64,000 bases of DNA. Origin: JBNLBS01 sp050303415. Lineage in GTDB: Bacteria; Pseudomonadota; Gammaproteobacteria; Methylococcales; Methylomonadaceae. A program made the position numbers and the translations under genes. The notes beneath the pieces are model-generated. The model did no database searches. It had not been told where the DNA came from and saw nothing but the letters and a program-made list of their open reading frames with translations. Shown piece after piece: positions 53,232 to 62,451 of the stretch; the stretch's first letter is position 1; every line of letters begins with the position of its first letter. The stretch covers positions 1 through 64,000 of the forward strand of contig JBNLBS010000009.1 in the NCBI GenBank assembly GCA_050303415.1. Direction: 5' to 3'.

Positions 53232-53315
53232 CTTCATTTTCTCCAAAATGTAAGCTTTGTTTAGTCAGACAGAAATTCTGCCTAACCTTAATAAAACAAT
53301 TAATATCATAAAAAA

Positions 53316-54608
53316 CTATGGTCCCCAGGCGGGTTCTCTAACATCACCATGGCTGAGCATTAATTTCTGATGCATTCTACCATCAACAGAAACTGCAGAT
53401 AAAACTCCTCTATAGCGTTTTTGTGATGCATATAAAACCATTTGACCATTTGGTGAAAAACTGGGGGCTTCATCCAGTCGCCCTGGCGTTAGTATATTGA
53501 TCGCCTTGCTGGCAACGTCCATCACCGCGATCCGATAATCACCACGGTTGGCATGAACCATGACAATACTTTTGCCATCCGGCGAGAAACGGCCTCTGGC
53601 ATTATAATCGCCCTCGAAAGTTAGCCTGGACACTCTTCCGCCTGCGCTGGGCATCATATAAAGCTGCGGTTTACCGCCCCGATCGGAGGTAAAGATGATA
53701 TAACGACCATCCGGCGACCAGCCGGGTTCCGTATCGATCGCATAGCTTCGGGTCATTTTTACAAACGCGCCGGTGGCCAGATTTACTTTGTAAATGTCCG
53801 GACTGCCGTCTTTGGATAAAGTCAGCGCTAACTGTTTACCATCCGGCGACCAGGCGGGCGCACCGTTAATACCGTTAAAATCTGAGATTCTTACCCGCTT
53901 GCCGGTGGCCAGGGTTTGGATATAAACAGCGGGCTTTCTTTTTTCAAACGAAACATAGGCTATTTTTTTACCGTCCGGTGACCAGGCTGGTGACATAATC
54001 GGTTCAACCGAAGCGACAATGGTTTTGGGGTTATAGCCGTCAACATCCGCTACTTCCAATTTATATACTTTGCGCTTATTGGCACTGGTCACGCTGGTAA
54101 TGTAGGCAATTTTGCTGCCGAATGAGCCTTTTATACCGGTCAGCTTTTGGTAGACAATATCGCTCACTTTATGCGCCGCATTACGCAGTTCTTTGGCCGG
54201 TGCCGTCATGCGATACCCCATCAACTGTTCATGTTTGTAGACATCGAATAACTGAAATTGAATGTTATACAACGCACCTTGCTGACTTACCTGGCCAATC
54301 AGTAAAAACTCCTGCCCCAGTGCTTTCCAGTTTCTGAACCGAATAACGGACGCATTGGTTGGCCGGGTTAACATATCGCGAACAGGTAAAGCTTTAAAAT
54401 AACCGCTAAGACCCAAATCCGATTGAACTATGGTTGACACATTGACCGGTGGCTGTGCTGTCGCTCCCTGCCAGGAGAAAGGCACCACCGCAATGGGTAC
54501 TGCACTTTCTATCCCTTCGGTAATTTCTATGGATAATTCGGCCTGACTGTTGTGCGTATACAAAACACACAAGGCGGTCAGGAATATATTTCTTAATAAA
54601 ACAGTCAC
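53316..54608 (-). CDS. tolB: Tol-Pal system protein TolB
   Basis: TolB is a periplasmic beta-propeller that binds Pal and TolA. From GTG at 54608 it has 430 residues: signal peptide to about 23, an N-terminal domain with DLGLSGYF, and propeller blades repeating SPDGKKIAYVS, SPDGKQLALT and SPDGRYIIFTSDRGG. GAGG seven bases upstream favours this GTG over one five codons earlier. Confidence 0.93.
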   Translation of the reverse strand: MTVLLRNIFLTALCVLYTHNSQAELSIEITEGIESAVPIAVVPFSWQGATAQPPVNVSTIVQSDLGLSGYFKALPVRDMLTRPTNASVIRFRNWKALGQEFLLIGQVSQQGALYNIQFQLFDVYKHEQLMGYRMTAPAKELRNAAHKVSDIVYQKLTGIKGSFGSKIAYITSVTSANKRKVYKLEVADVDGYNPKTIVASVEPIMSPAWSPDGKKIAYVSFEKRKPAVYIQTLATGKRVRISDFNGINGAPAWSPDGKQLALTLSKDGSPDIYKVNLATGAFVKMTRSYAIDTEPGWSPDGRYIIFTSDRGGKPQLYMMPSAGGRVSRLTFEGDYNARGRFSPDGKSIVMVHANRGDYRIAVMDVASKAINILTPGRLDEAPSFSPNGQMVLYASQKRYRGVLSAVSVDGRMHQKLMLSHGDVREPAWGP

Positions 54609-54660
54609 TCGCCTACCTCGCACCTATAAACCATACGTTATTTTACTATTACACCATTGT

Positions 54661-55593
54661 TTAACTGGGTTTAAAAACAAATGTGAACGATCTAAAGTTA
54701 TTCTCAAATAATCCTCTATCGCTTGGTACCGGTAACGGATCGGCTTTTCTAACCGCATTTGCCGCCGAACGATCAAAAATTGCATTACCACTGCTTTTAA
54801 TAACCCTGGCATCCATTACCGTTCCATTAGGTAATAATTTTGCTCGAATTGTACACTGCATGCCTTTAACAGCAGAAGGAGGCCTGATCCAGCTACGGGT
54901 CACTTTTTGCATAATCGCCTGTTTGACTGATATCATCGCCTGCCGGTCCTGTTCAGCTTTTATTCTGGCCGCTTCCGCTTCTTGCGCCGCTTTCAGTTCC
55001 GCTTCAGCCTTCAGACGGGCAGCTTCAGCTTTTTTCTTTGCTTCAGCCAGGCGTTTTCTTTTTGCCTCTGCTTCGCGTTTTTTCTTGGCTTCGGCTTTTT
55101 TTCTGGCGTCCTCTTTTTGTTTTTCCTGCTTCCGCTTTTCAGCTTCCGCCTTCTGCTTTTTTATTTTAGCCAGTCGTGCCGCTTCCAATGCTTTCTGCTT
55201 GTCTAACTCTGCTGCTTTCTTTTTCGCTGCGGCTTCTTCCTGCTTTCTTTTTTCCGCCAGTTCTTTTACTTGTTTCTCTTCAGCAAGCCTTTTTTGCTTT
55301 AACTTTTCCAGTTGTTGCTCTTGCTGCTCACGCTCTTTTTGCAGGCGCTGCTGATCTTTTTTCGCCTGTTGCTTTTTATTTTGTTCCTGCTCTTGCAAAC
55401 GCTTGGCTTCTGCCTGCACCTCGGTTTCATCCAATAATGAGGCTTGAATAATTTCCGGTACCGGTTTGGATTTTACCGTTTGCTGTTTTGATTCAAAGCT
55501 AAACGTGAAGACAACTAATAGAAAAAGATGTAATGTTAACGCCAGAACTAAAGGTATACTGTATTTTTGCTGAAATTCCATCATTACCATCAT
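54661..55593 (-). CDS. tolA: Tol-Pal system protein TolA
   Basis: TolA spans the periplasm from the inner membrane. The 310-residue protein has a membrane segment (about 13-32), a long Lys/Ala/Glu coiled region (about 55-225) and a C-terminal globular domain (QCTIRAKLLPNGTVMDARVI). Its ATG overlaps the tolR stop. The plus-strand frames over it are composition artefacts. Confidence 0.93.
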   Translation of the reverse strand: MMVMMEFQQKYSIPLVLALTLHLFLLVVFTFSFESKQQTVKSKPVPEIIQASLLDETEVQAEAKRLQEQEQNKKQQAKKDQQRLQKEREQQEQQLEKLKQKRLAEEKQVKELAEKRKQEEAAAKKKAAELDKQKALEAARLAKIKKQKAEAEKRKQEKQKEDARKKAEAKKKREAEAKRKRLAEAKKKAEAARLKAEAELKAAQEAEAARIKAEQDRQAMISVKQAIMQKVTRSWIRPPSAVKGMQCTIRAKLLPNGTVMDARVIKSSGNAIFDRSAANAVRKADPLPVPSDRGLFENNFRSFTFVFKPS

Positions 55594-56012
55594 TCGTCTG
55601 GACTGGTCATTAACCCCACACTGGGTACACCGGCATTTTTTAGCGCTGCCATTACGGTCACCACTTTGCCATAAGCAACGTCTCTATCTCCACGCACAAA
55701 CACTTGAGTTTTAGGCTTGTTTCTTAATACGGCTGCGACTCTAATCAATAATTCTTTGGCTTGCACCGGCTCGTCTTCGTGATCACCAATATCTATAAAA
55801 AATTCTCCCTGTTTATTGACCGAAACAACGACCGGCGGTTCATTTTTTTGTTCTACCGTTGCCGCCTCGGCCTGAGGCAGGTCTACCTCCACCCCGGTTT
55901 GCAATAACGGTGCGGTAATCATAAAAATAATCAACAGAACCAAGGTGACATCAATGTACGGCACGACATTGATCTCTGCCATTGGCTTCCTGCGTGCAAC
56001 TCTTCTGCTCAT
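55590..56012 (-). CDS. tolR: Tol-Pal system protein TolR
   Basis: TolR acts with TolQ as the proton-driven motor. The 140-residue protein has EINVVPYIDVTLVLLIIFMI, the membrane helix with the conserved aspartate, then a small periplasmic domain ending with AVLRNKPKTQVFVRGD. It overlaps tolQ and tolA in a typical operon. Confidence 0.95.
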   Translation of the reverse strand: MSRRVARRKPMAEINVVPYIDVTLVLLIIFMITAPLLQTGVEVDLPQAEAATVEQKNEPPVVVSVNKQGEFFIDIGDHEDEPVQAKELLIRVAAVLRNKPKTQVFVRGDRDVAYGKVVTVMAALKNAGVPSVGLMTSPDE

Positions 56013-56686
56013 TAATTATGTGCCTGTCTTTGCAGTAACACGACAAATTCGTCAGCAAACAATTCATATCGCCCGGCCAGCTTATCCAGTCGGGTTGAAT
56101 ACCGGTTATAAGCGATAACCGCCGGAATAGCTGCAAACAAACCAATCGCCGTGGCGATTAATGCTTCGGCAATGCCCGGTGCGACCTGAGCCAGTGTTGC
56201 TTGCTGAACGTTACCCAAGGAACGGAAGGAATTCATAATCCCCCACACCGTACCGAACAGACCGACATAAGGGCTGGTTGAACCGACGGTTGCCAAAAAA
56301 GGCAAATGTTCGTCAAGCCGGTCAAGCTCACGCGTTAATTCTATCCGCATGGCTCTTTGGGCATTTTCAACTTGTACCGATGGCTCTACATCCTGTTTTT
56401 TCCGCATTCTGGAAAATTCTTTATAGCCGGCCAGAAAGATATTTTCTATGCCTTCCGGCTCACGTTCTGTTGATGCCAATTGTTTATATAAATCAGACAG
56501 CTCAACACCGGACCAAAACTGATCTTCAAAGTCATCGGTAATTTCTGTTGCCAGCTTGAGTTCCTTGTATTTGGCAAAAATAAAGGTCCAGGAAGTAACC
56601 GATGCCGCCAACAGGATTAACATCACCAGTTGAACGACAAAACTGGCCTGGGCAACAAGATGGATTATGGATAAATCTGTATTCAT
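56012..56686 (-). CDS. tolQ: Tol-Pal system protein TolQ
   Basis: TolQ forms the membrane motor with TolR. The 224-residue protein has three hydrophobic segments (about 12-35, 128-150 and 165-190), with GSTSPYVGLFGTVWGIMNSF and GIAEALIATAIGLFAAIPAV of the MotA/ExbB family. It overlaps ybgC by a few bases. Confidence 0.95.
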   Translation of the reverse strand: MNTDLSIIHLVAQASFVVQLVMLILLAASVTSWTFIFAKYKELKLATEITDDFEDQFWSGVELSDLYKQLASTEREPEGIENIFLAGYKEFSRMRKKQDVEPSVQVENAQRAMRIELTRELDRLDEHLPFLATVGSTSPYVGLFGTVWGIMNSFRSLGNVQQATLAQVAPGIAEALIATAIGLFAAIPAVIAYNRYSTRLDKLAGRYELFADEFVVLLQRQAHN

Positions 56687-57081
56687 TGGAACTGCTCTAG
56701 TAATTGTTCAGGAATAACTTTTGGGCGCATCGTTTCCGCATCTAAGCAGGCAATGCGGATTTCGGCTTTATTTAACACCTTTTCGCCTTTAACAATTGTT
56801 TGTTGAAAGTTCAAACTGGCTTTTTTCGCCTGCGTCACTTCCGCGGTTACATTCAACAGCTCATTAAAACGAGCCGGAATTAAATAATCTATCTGTACAG
56901 AGCGCACAACAAAAATAACCCCTTCACGCACAATCAAATCATCCTGCTCGTAGCCCATTGCCCTGAGCATTTCTGTACGGGCACGCTCATAAAACTTTAA
57001 GTAATTGGCATAAAAGACCACACCACCGGCATCGGTGTCTTCATAATACACCCGAACCGGCCAATTAAATTCTCTCATCAT
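56683..57081 (-). CDS. ybgC: Acyl-CoA thioesterase YbgC
   Basis: YbgC is a hotdog-fold thioesterase at the head of tol-pal operons. From MMREFNWPVRV it has 132 residues, with YYEDTDAGGVVFYANYLKFY containing the catalytic aspartate. The start at 57081 is chosen because longer frames overlap ruvB. The stop overlaps the tolQ start. Confidence 0.92.
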   Translation of the reverse strand: MMREFNWPVRVYYEDTDAGGVVFYANYLKFYERARTEMLRAMGYEQDDLIVREGVIFVVRSVQIDYLIPARFNELLNVTAEVTQAKKASLNFQQTIVKGEKVLNKAEIRIACLDAETMRPKVIPEQLLEQFQ

Positions 57082-57103
57082 TTCATGCTCTGTAATGTAA
57101 ACA

Positions 57104-58144
57104 TCAGGTAAACAAATCCATATTAACCGCTTCGTCTTTAATTTCCGGTACTTTAAGGCCAAAATGCAAATACGCTTTTTGTGTCACTACCCGCCCCCTC
57201 GGTGTACGCATAATGAAACCTTGCTGAATTAAAAACGGCTCCAGGACATCCTCTATAGTACCGCGCTCCTCACTGATGGCTGCAGCAATACTGTCTAGCC
57301 CGACCGGGCCGCCGTCAAAGTTGTCAATCATGGTCTTGAGTAATTTTCGATCCAACGAATCAAAACCGGCATGATCCACTTTTAACATTTCTAAAGCCAG
57401 TTGCGCGATATTCTCGGTAACATGACCATCGCCTTTTACTTCGGCATAATCTCTGACTCTGCGCAGCAATCGATTGGCAATACGTGGGGTACCTCTGGAG
57501 CGACGGGCAATTTCATTGGCTCCCTCCTGATCCATGTCAATGCCTAACATATTTGATGACCGCATCACGATTTGGGCCAACTCTTCAACAGTATAAAACT
57601 CTAGACGCTGGACGATGCCAAAGCGGTCCCGTAACGGCGACGTCAGCAAACCGGCTCTGGTGGTTGCCCCGACCAGTGTAAATGGTGGCAAATCGAGTTT
57701 TATCGATCGCGCAGCCGGACCTTCACCGATCATTATATCGATCTGGTAATCTTCCATTGCCGGATACAGTACTTCTTCGACGACCGGACTTAAGCGGTGA
57801 ATTTCGTCGATAAATAACACATCATGCGCTTCAAGATTGGTTAATAAAGCGGCCAAATCACCGGCTTTATCCAGTACCGGCCCGGAGGTCTGACGAATAT
57901 GCACACCCATTTCAGTGGCAATAATATTGGCCAGGGTGGTTTTACCCAAGCCAGGCGGACCGAAAATAAGCACATGATCCAAGGCTTCCTGCCGTGAACT
58001 GGCAGCCTTGATAAAAATTTCCATCTGGGTGCGCAATTCCTTTTGTCCAATGTAATCCTGCAGGCGCTTGGGACGAATGGCACGATCGATGCGCTCTTCC
58101 TCGGAACTGCCCTGGGCGGTTATTAAACGATCGCTTTCGATCAT
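57104..58144 (-). CDS. ruvB: Holliday junction helicase subunit RuvB
   Basis: RuvB drives branch migration. The 346-residue protein has Walker A FGPPGLGKTTLANII, Walker B VLFIDEIHRLSPVVEE, the sensor segment LVGATTRAGLL, and the arginine finger region SRGTPRIANRLLRRV. It overlaps ruvA by four bases. Confidence 0.97.
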   Translation of the reverse strand: MIESDRLITAQGSSEEERIDRAIRPKRLQDYIGQKELRTQMEIFIKAASSRQEALDHVLIFGPPGLGKTTLANIIATEMGVHIRQTSGPVLDKAGDLAALLTNLEAHDVLFIDEIHRLSPVVEEVLYPAMEDYQIDIMIGEGPAARSIKLDLPPFTLVGATTRAGLLTSPLRDRFGIVQRLEFYTVEELAQIVMRSSNMLGIDMDQEGANEIARRSRGTPRIANRLLRRVRDYAEVKGDGHVTENIAQLALEMLKVDHAGFDSLDRKLLKTMIDNFDGGPVGLDSIAAAISEERGTIEDVLEPFLIQQGFIMRTPRGRVVTQKAYLHFGLKVPEIKDEAVNMDLFT

Positions 58145-58746
58145 TTAGCCGCTCCCTGCAATGCCTGGCGAATAATATCTTCACAGCTTTTATCTTCAGC
58201 TTTGATAGACTGCACCATTTTCTGAGCATCCAGCGGTTTATAGCCTAAGGCACAGAGTGCACTGATCGCTTCCTGTTTTGGATTTGCCTGTTGAACGCTT
58301 GCCGTATCAGCCTCTATATTTGATAGTGAGCTTGATTCATCCAGCTTGGGTAGACGATCCTGCATTTCTATAATCAAGCGCTCGGCGGTTTTTTTTCCCA
58401 CCCCCGGCAGACGAACCAACGCCTGGGTATCATGATCATGAATGCAACGCTGGAATTCTTCGGCACTCTGCCCGGACAAAATCGTCAATGCCAATTTAGG
58501 CCCGACGCCGTTCACTTTTATCAAGGTTCTGAACATTAACCGGTCAGCCTGACTGATAAAGCCAAATAAAATATGCGCATCTTCCCTGACCACCAGATGC
58601 GTGTGCAGTTTTACTGACTCACCCAGTTGCGGCAGACTATAAAAAGTGGTCATTGGCGCTTCTATTTCATATCCCACTCCATTGACATCCATAACTAATA
58701 AAGGGGGCGTTTTTTCGACCAGTTTCCCTTGTAAAAAACCTATCAT
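58141..58746 (-). CDS. ruvA: Holliday junction subunit RuvA
   Basis: RuvA recognises the four-way junction. The 201-residue protein has the OB-fold start MIGFLQGKLVEKTPPLLVMD, helix-hairpin-helix signals VNGVGPKLALTIL and LPGVGKKTAERLI, and a C-terminal RuvB-binding domain. It lies between ruvC and ruvB with small overlaps. Confidence 0.97.
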   Translation of the reverse strand: MIGFLQGKLVEKTPPLLVMDVNGVGYEIEAPMTTFYSLPQLGESVKLHTHLVVREDAHILFGFISQADRLMFRTLIKVNGVGPKLALTILSGQSAEEFQRCIHDHDTQALVRLPGVGKKTAERLIIEMQDRLPKLDESSSLSNIEADTASVQQANPKQEAISALCALGYKPLDAQKMVQSIKAEDKSCEDIIRQALQGAAK

Positions 58747-59243
58747 TTCAACATACTCGTATTAAATCGCCGCTCTGTTTGTTGATAATGGGCATGACAC
58801 AGACAAATTCCCAGCGCATCACTGGCATCTATCTGCAACTCGCCCTGAATAGACAGCAGAATTTTGACCATATGCTGTACCTGTGTTTTTTCCGCACTGC
58901 CTTTACCGACCAGTGCCTGCTTGACCTGTCTGGCAGCATATTCGACCACCGGCAAATCTTTTGCCACTGCCGCACAAATAGCCGCGCCCCGAGCCTGCCC
59001 AAGCTTTAAAGCAGAATCGGCATTTTTATGCATAAATACCTGCTCTATCGCTACCTGATCGGGTTGATACTGCTCGATCACCTGACTGATATCTGAAAAT
59101 ATTTGTTTGAGTCGGTCTGGGAAGTTGTCCGCTTTTACCCGAATACTGCCGCTGACAATATATTTAGTATCTCGCCCGTTACTGTCAATGATCCCGAATC
59201 CGGTAATTCTGGAACCGGGATCGATCCCTAAAATCCTGCTCAA
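58743..59243 (-). CDS. ruvC: Holliday junction resolvase RuvC
   Basis: RuvC cuts Holliday junctions. Read from TTG at 59243 it has 166 residues, starting SRILGIDPGSRITGFGII (first catalytic aspartate), with VAIEQVFMHKNADSALKLGQ and the C-terminal DASDALGICLCHAH. An earlier in-frame TTG at 59267 is possible; AGGA spacing favours 59243. Confidence 0.93.
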   Translation of the reverse strand: MSRILGIDPGSRITGFGIIDSNGRDTKYIVSGSIRVKADNFPDRLKQIFSDISQVIEQYQPDQVAIEQVFMHKNADSALKLGQARGAAICAAVAKDLPVVEYAARQVKQALVGKGSAEKTQVQHMVKILLSIQGELQIDASDALGICLCHAHYQQTERRFNTSMLK

Positions 59244-59270
59244 TGCATTGTCATCCTGAATCGGCAAAGC

Positions 59271-60026
59271 TTATTCCGCTTCGCTGAGTTGCTCCATGAT
59301 TTCAGCACTGATATCGGCATTGGAATAAACATTTTGTACATCATCCAGATCTTCCAGGCGATCGATCAAACGCAACATTTTTTCGGCGCCTTTAAGATCC
59401 AATTCGGTATTATTATCCGCCTGCATGGTAACTTCTGAGTTTTCAGCCTCAAAATCTGCTGCCGCCATGGCCTCTTTTACTTCCAGATAGGCTTCCGGTG
59501 TAGTATAGACATCAACTGAGCCATCGTCATTGGTCACAATATCTTCCGCCCCAGCGTCCAAAGCCACTTCCATCACGGCATCTTCATCCACTGACGGCGG
59601 ATAACTGAGAATACCGACTTTATTAAACATATACGCGACAGAACCATCAGTACCCAGATTACCTCCTGCCTTGGTAAAAGCATGACGAACCTCAGCCACA
59701 GTACGGTTACGGTTATCGGTTAAACAATCCACCATCACCGCAGTACCACCCGGACCATAACCTTCATAACGAACTTCTTCGTAGTTGACCGAATCTAGTG
59801 CACCCGTTGCTTTTTTAATGGTGTTGTCAATAGTATCACGCTTCATATTGGCGCCGAGCGCCTTATCTATCGCTGTACGCAGAGTCGGATTATTTGATGG
59901 ATCTCCTCCTCCCATCTTAGCCGCTACTGAAATTTCACGAATCAGTTTGGTGAAAATTTTTCCGCGCTTGGCGTCCTGAGCACCTTTACGATGTTTAATA
60001 TTAGCCCATTTACTATGTCCAGCCAT
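59271..60026 (-). CDS. YebC-family (TACO1) protein
   Basis: The 251-residue protein matches the YebC family: AGHSKWANIKHRKGAQDAKRGKIFTK at the start, then GGDPSNNPTLR and the GYGPGGTAVMVDCLTDNRNRT segment. These proteins are regulators or assist translation of difficult sequences. It precedes ruvC, a common arrangement. GAGAGACACA precedes the ATG. Confidence 0.95.
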   Translation of the reverse strand: MAGHSKWANIKHRKGAQDAKRGKIFTKLIREISVAAKMGGGDPSNNPTLRTAIDKALGANMKRDTIDNTIKKATGALDSVNYEEVRYEGYGPGGTAVMVDCLTDNRNRTVAEVRHAFTKAGGNLGTDGSVAYMFNKVGILSYPPSVDEDAVMEVALDAGAEDIVTNDDGSVDVYTTPEAYLEVKEAMAAADFEAENSEVTMQADNNTELDLKGAEKMLRLIDRLEDLDDVQNVYSNADISAEIMEQLSEAE

Positions 60027-60089
60027 TGTGTCTCTCTAAAACGTTTATAAATAATTTAATTTTAACATCCTGTTTGATGCTTATCGAAT

Positions 60090-60728
60090 TTATAGATGTG
60101 GCAGTACAGCAGTTAGAGAGGCTTGCTTAACAAATATATCGGCCTGATCCAGTACAATCGCCCGCTCAACCACACCACCAAAGCCGATCACATCGGCTCC
60201 AGCCTGTTTGGCTTCCAGGTCTGTTTTACCATCCCCAATCATTACCATTTTATGTTGAGCATGATTTATTTGACGACAGATTTCTGCCTTGCCACCGGTT
60301 TTTGCCAAGACCGATTGCCGGTCAAAACCGGCATATTCTCCTTCTGCATCAAACAGTACATCAACCGCATGCACATTTGATTCCGGTAGCTGCAGTATCT
60401 CTGCCATCGGTAGAATAGCCTGACGGATACCGCCACTGATGATATGTACTTGTTTGCCTTGAGTCATCAAAGTCTTAAACACATCATCCACACCCTCAAC
60501 TTTATTGGCTATATATTGCTCAGCAAGCCAGGCAATCATGGCTTGATTCGGCTTAATCATGGCCAAACGTTTTTCATAGACAGATTCCAACGCCACTATG
60601 CCTTCCATTGCCTGCTGAGTCAGTTGATCTATTTCATGCCCCAATCCGGCATGGTGAGCCAACTCATCGATACCTTCAATACTGCTCAAGGTGCTGTCAA
60701 AGTCAAAACAGACGATGTCATAACTCAT
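60090..60728 (-). CDS. serB: Phosphoserine phosphatase-like HAD hydrolase
   Basis: The 212-residue protein is a HAD hydrolase of the SerB type: DFDSTLSSIEGIDELA (nucleophile and acid aspartates), HIISGGIRQAI and VMIGDGKTDLEAKQAGADV. It has no ACT domain, unlike longer SerB forms. It overlaps serA by four bases, so both serine-synthesis steps are coupled. Confidence 0.9.
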   Translation of the reverse strand: MSYDIVCFDFDSTLSSIEGIDELAHHAGLGHEIDQLTQQAMEGIVALESVYEKRLAMIKPNQAMIAWLAEQYIANKVEGVDDVFKTLMTQGKQVHIISGGIRQAILPMAEILQLPESNVHAVDVLFDAEGEYAGFDRQSVLAKTGGKAEICRQINHAQHKMVMIGDGKTDLEAKQAGADVIGFGGVVERAIVLDQADIFVKQASLTAVLPHL

Positions 60729-62308
60729 AGTTCAACCTGAGTAGCACAATCCACGGCTTGAATATCACATAATTGTTTCAGCAAATCATTCGATAACGGC
60801 TCGGAAATAGTCATCACTGCCATCGCCTGTTTATGTTCACCCTCTTCACTCACCTGCATTCTGGTGATATTGATCTGAGCATTCCCCAGCACCGTAGTGA
60901 TGGCTGAAATAACTCCAGGTTTGTCGTCATGTCTGGTGATCAGCAAGATACCTTCCGGCACCACTTCAATCTCAAAATGATTAACGCTGACTAACCGTGG
61001 ATGGCAGCCGCCCAGTAAAGTTCCTGATAATTCGATACTGGAATCATCATAATGCCCCACCAGTTTAACCACAGATAAATAATCCTGCGTTTCTTCAGTT
61101 TTTGATTCCAACAGGGATATGCCCTGTCTTTTGGCCAAACCTAAGGCATTCACACTATTAACCGGAGTGGAGAACTGTCCGGCTAAAACCCCGACCAGCG
61201 CTTCCACCGAAACCGGACGAACTTCTGCTTCCGCCGCTTTGCCCATCAATACCACTTCCAGTTGTTTTAACGGTTTTTCCGATAAGGCAGCCAGCATACG
61301 TGCCAGTTTGTTTGCCAGAATCATAAACTGACGCGCTTTTTGTAATTCTTCGGCTGACTGTCTGGGCAGGTTTAATGCATTGACCGCTTCACCTGTAGTC
61401 AGATAAGTCACCGCCTGACGCGCAATTTCCACACTTACCGCCACTTGCGCTTCGCGTGTCGACGCACCCAAATGCGGGGTAAAGACTATGTTGTCCAATG
61501 TCAGTAACGGAGAATCCTTCGGCGGCTCATTTTCATATACATCCAACGCTGCACCGGCTATATCGCCATTGCTTAAAGCATCATATAAAGCCTGCTCATC
61601 AATTAAACCGCCGCGGGCACAGTTAATGATCATGGCGGTTTTTTTCATCTGCTGTAATTGCTCACGGCCGATAATGCCGCGGGTTTTTTCGATTAACGGA
61701 CAATGCAGGGAAATATAGTCCGCTTGTTTAACCAGTTCATCCAGCGCTACCGGCTCTACACAGTATTGTTCAAAAACTTCCGGCGTGACCATAGGATCAT
61801 GCGCAATTACTCTCATTTTCATGCCTTGCGCTCGTTGTGCCACAATTCGGCCGATGGTGCCAAATCCGATAATTGCCAGCGTTTTATGGGCAACTTCCGC
61901 CCCCACCAGCTTGGACCGCTCCCACAAGCCCTCTCTTACCGAACGATTGGCAATCGGCAAATGTCTGCTCAAAGACATCATATGTGCAATGGCCAGCTCT
62001 GCAGTCGTGGTGGCATTGGCATCCGGCGTATTCATCACAATAATACCCTGCTCGGTTGCCGCTGGAATATCTACATTATCGACACCAATACCGGCACGTC
62101 CAACCAGCTTAAGATTTTTGGCTGCCTGAAGTACCTTTTGAGTTACTTTGGTGTCACTGCGAATTAAAATCGCCTCATAATCGCCGATAATGTCACAAAG
62201 CCCCTGTTCATCCAAACCGGTTTCAATATGAATTTGTATATCAGGCTGGTCATTTAAAAAATTAATACCCGCTTCTGCCAACTTGTCTGAAATAAGGATT
62301 TTATGCAT
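60725..62308 (-). CDS. serA: D-3-phosphoglycerate dehydrogenase
   Basis: SerA makes 3-phosphohydroxypyruvate, the first step of serine synthesis. The protein (about 527 residues from MHKILISDKLA) has the substrate segment VGRAGIGVDNVD, the NAD fold IIGFGTIGRIVAQRA, catalytic ARGGLIDEQAL and HLGASTREAQ, an intervening domain, and an ACT domain at the end (ILLITRHDDKPGVISAITTVL). An upstream TTG is less likely. Serine-pathway methylotrophs also need such enzymes, but this does not identify the group. Confidence 0.95.
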   Translation of the reverse strand: MHKILISDKLAEAGINFLNDQPDIQIHIETGLDEQGLCDIIGDYEAILIRSDTKVTQKVLQAAKNLKLVGRAGIGVDNVDIPAATEQGIIVMNTPDANATTTAELAIAHMMSLSRHLPIANRSVREGLWERSKLVGAEVAHKTLAIIGFGTIGRIVAQRAQGMKMRVIAHDPMVTPEVFEQYCVEPVALDELVKQADYISLHCPLIEKTRGIIGREQLQQMKKTAMIINCARGGLIDEQALYDALSNGDIAGAALDVYENEPPKDSPLLTLDNIVFTPHLGASTREAQVAVSVEIARQAVTYLTTGEAVNALNLPRQSAEELQKARQFMILANKLARMLAALSEKPLKQLEVVLMGKAAEAEVRPVSVEALVGVLAGQFSTPVNSVNALGLAKRQGISLLESKTEETQDYLSVVKLVGHYDDSSIELSGTLLGGCHPRLVSVNHFEIEVVPEGILLITRHDDKPGVISAITTVLGNAQINITRMQVSEEGEHKQAMAVMTISEPLSNDLLKQLCDIQAVDCATQVEL

Positions 62309-62451
62309 TTTTATCAATACCGAATAAATAGGGAAACGAAAGTCTATAAGGATAAAACAATATGCCTTTAAAACGAAGTTCTAGTTTATAAAATCGCATA
62401 GCTTAGCAGCTTTGATATAATTACTGAATTACCTTGCATAATTAAACCAAC

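Noticed and set aside
54683..55354. Long plus-strand frame opposite tolA, rich in Ser, Phe, Ala and Cys
   Set aside because: It is the complement of the Lys/Ala/Glu coiled-coil code of tolA and has no family resemblance.
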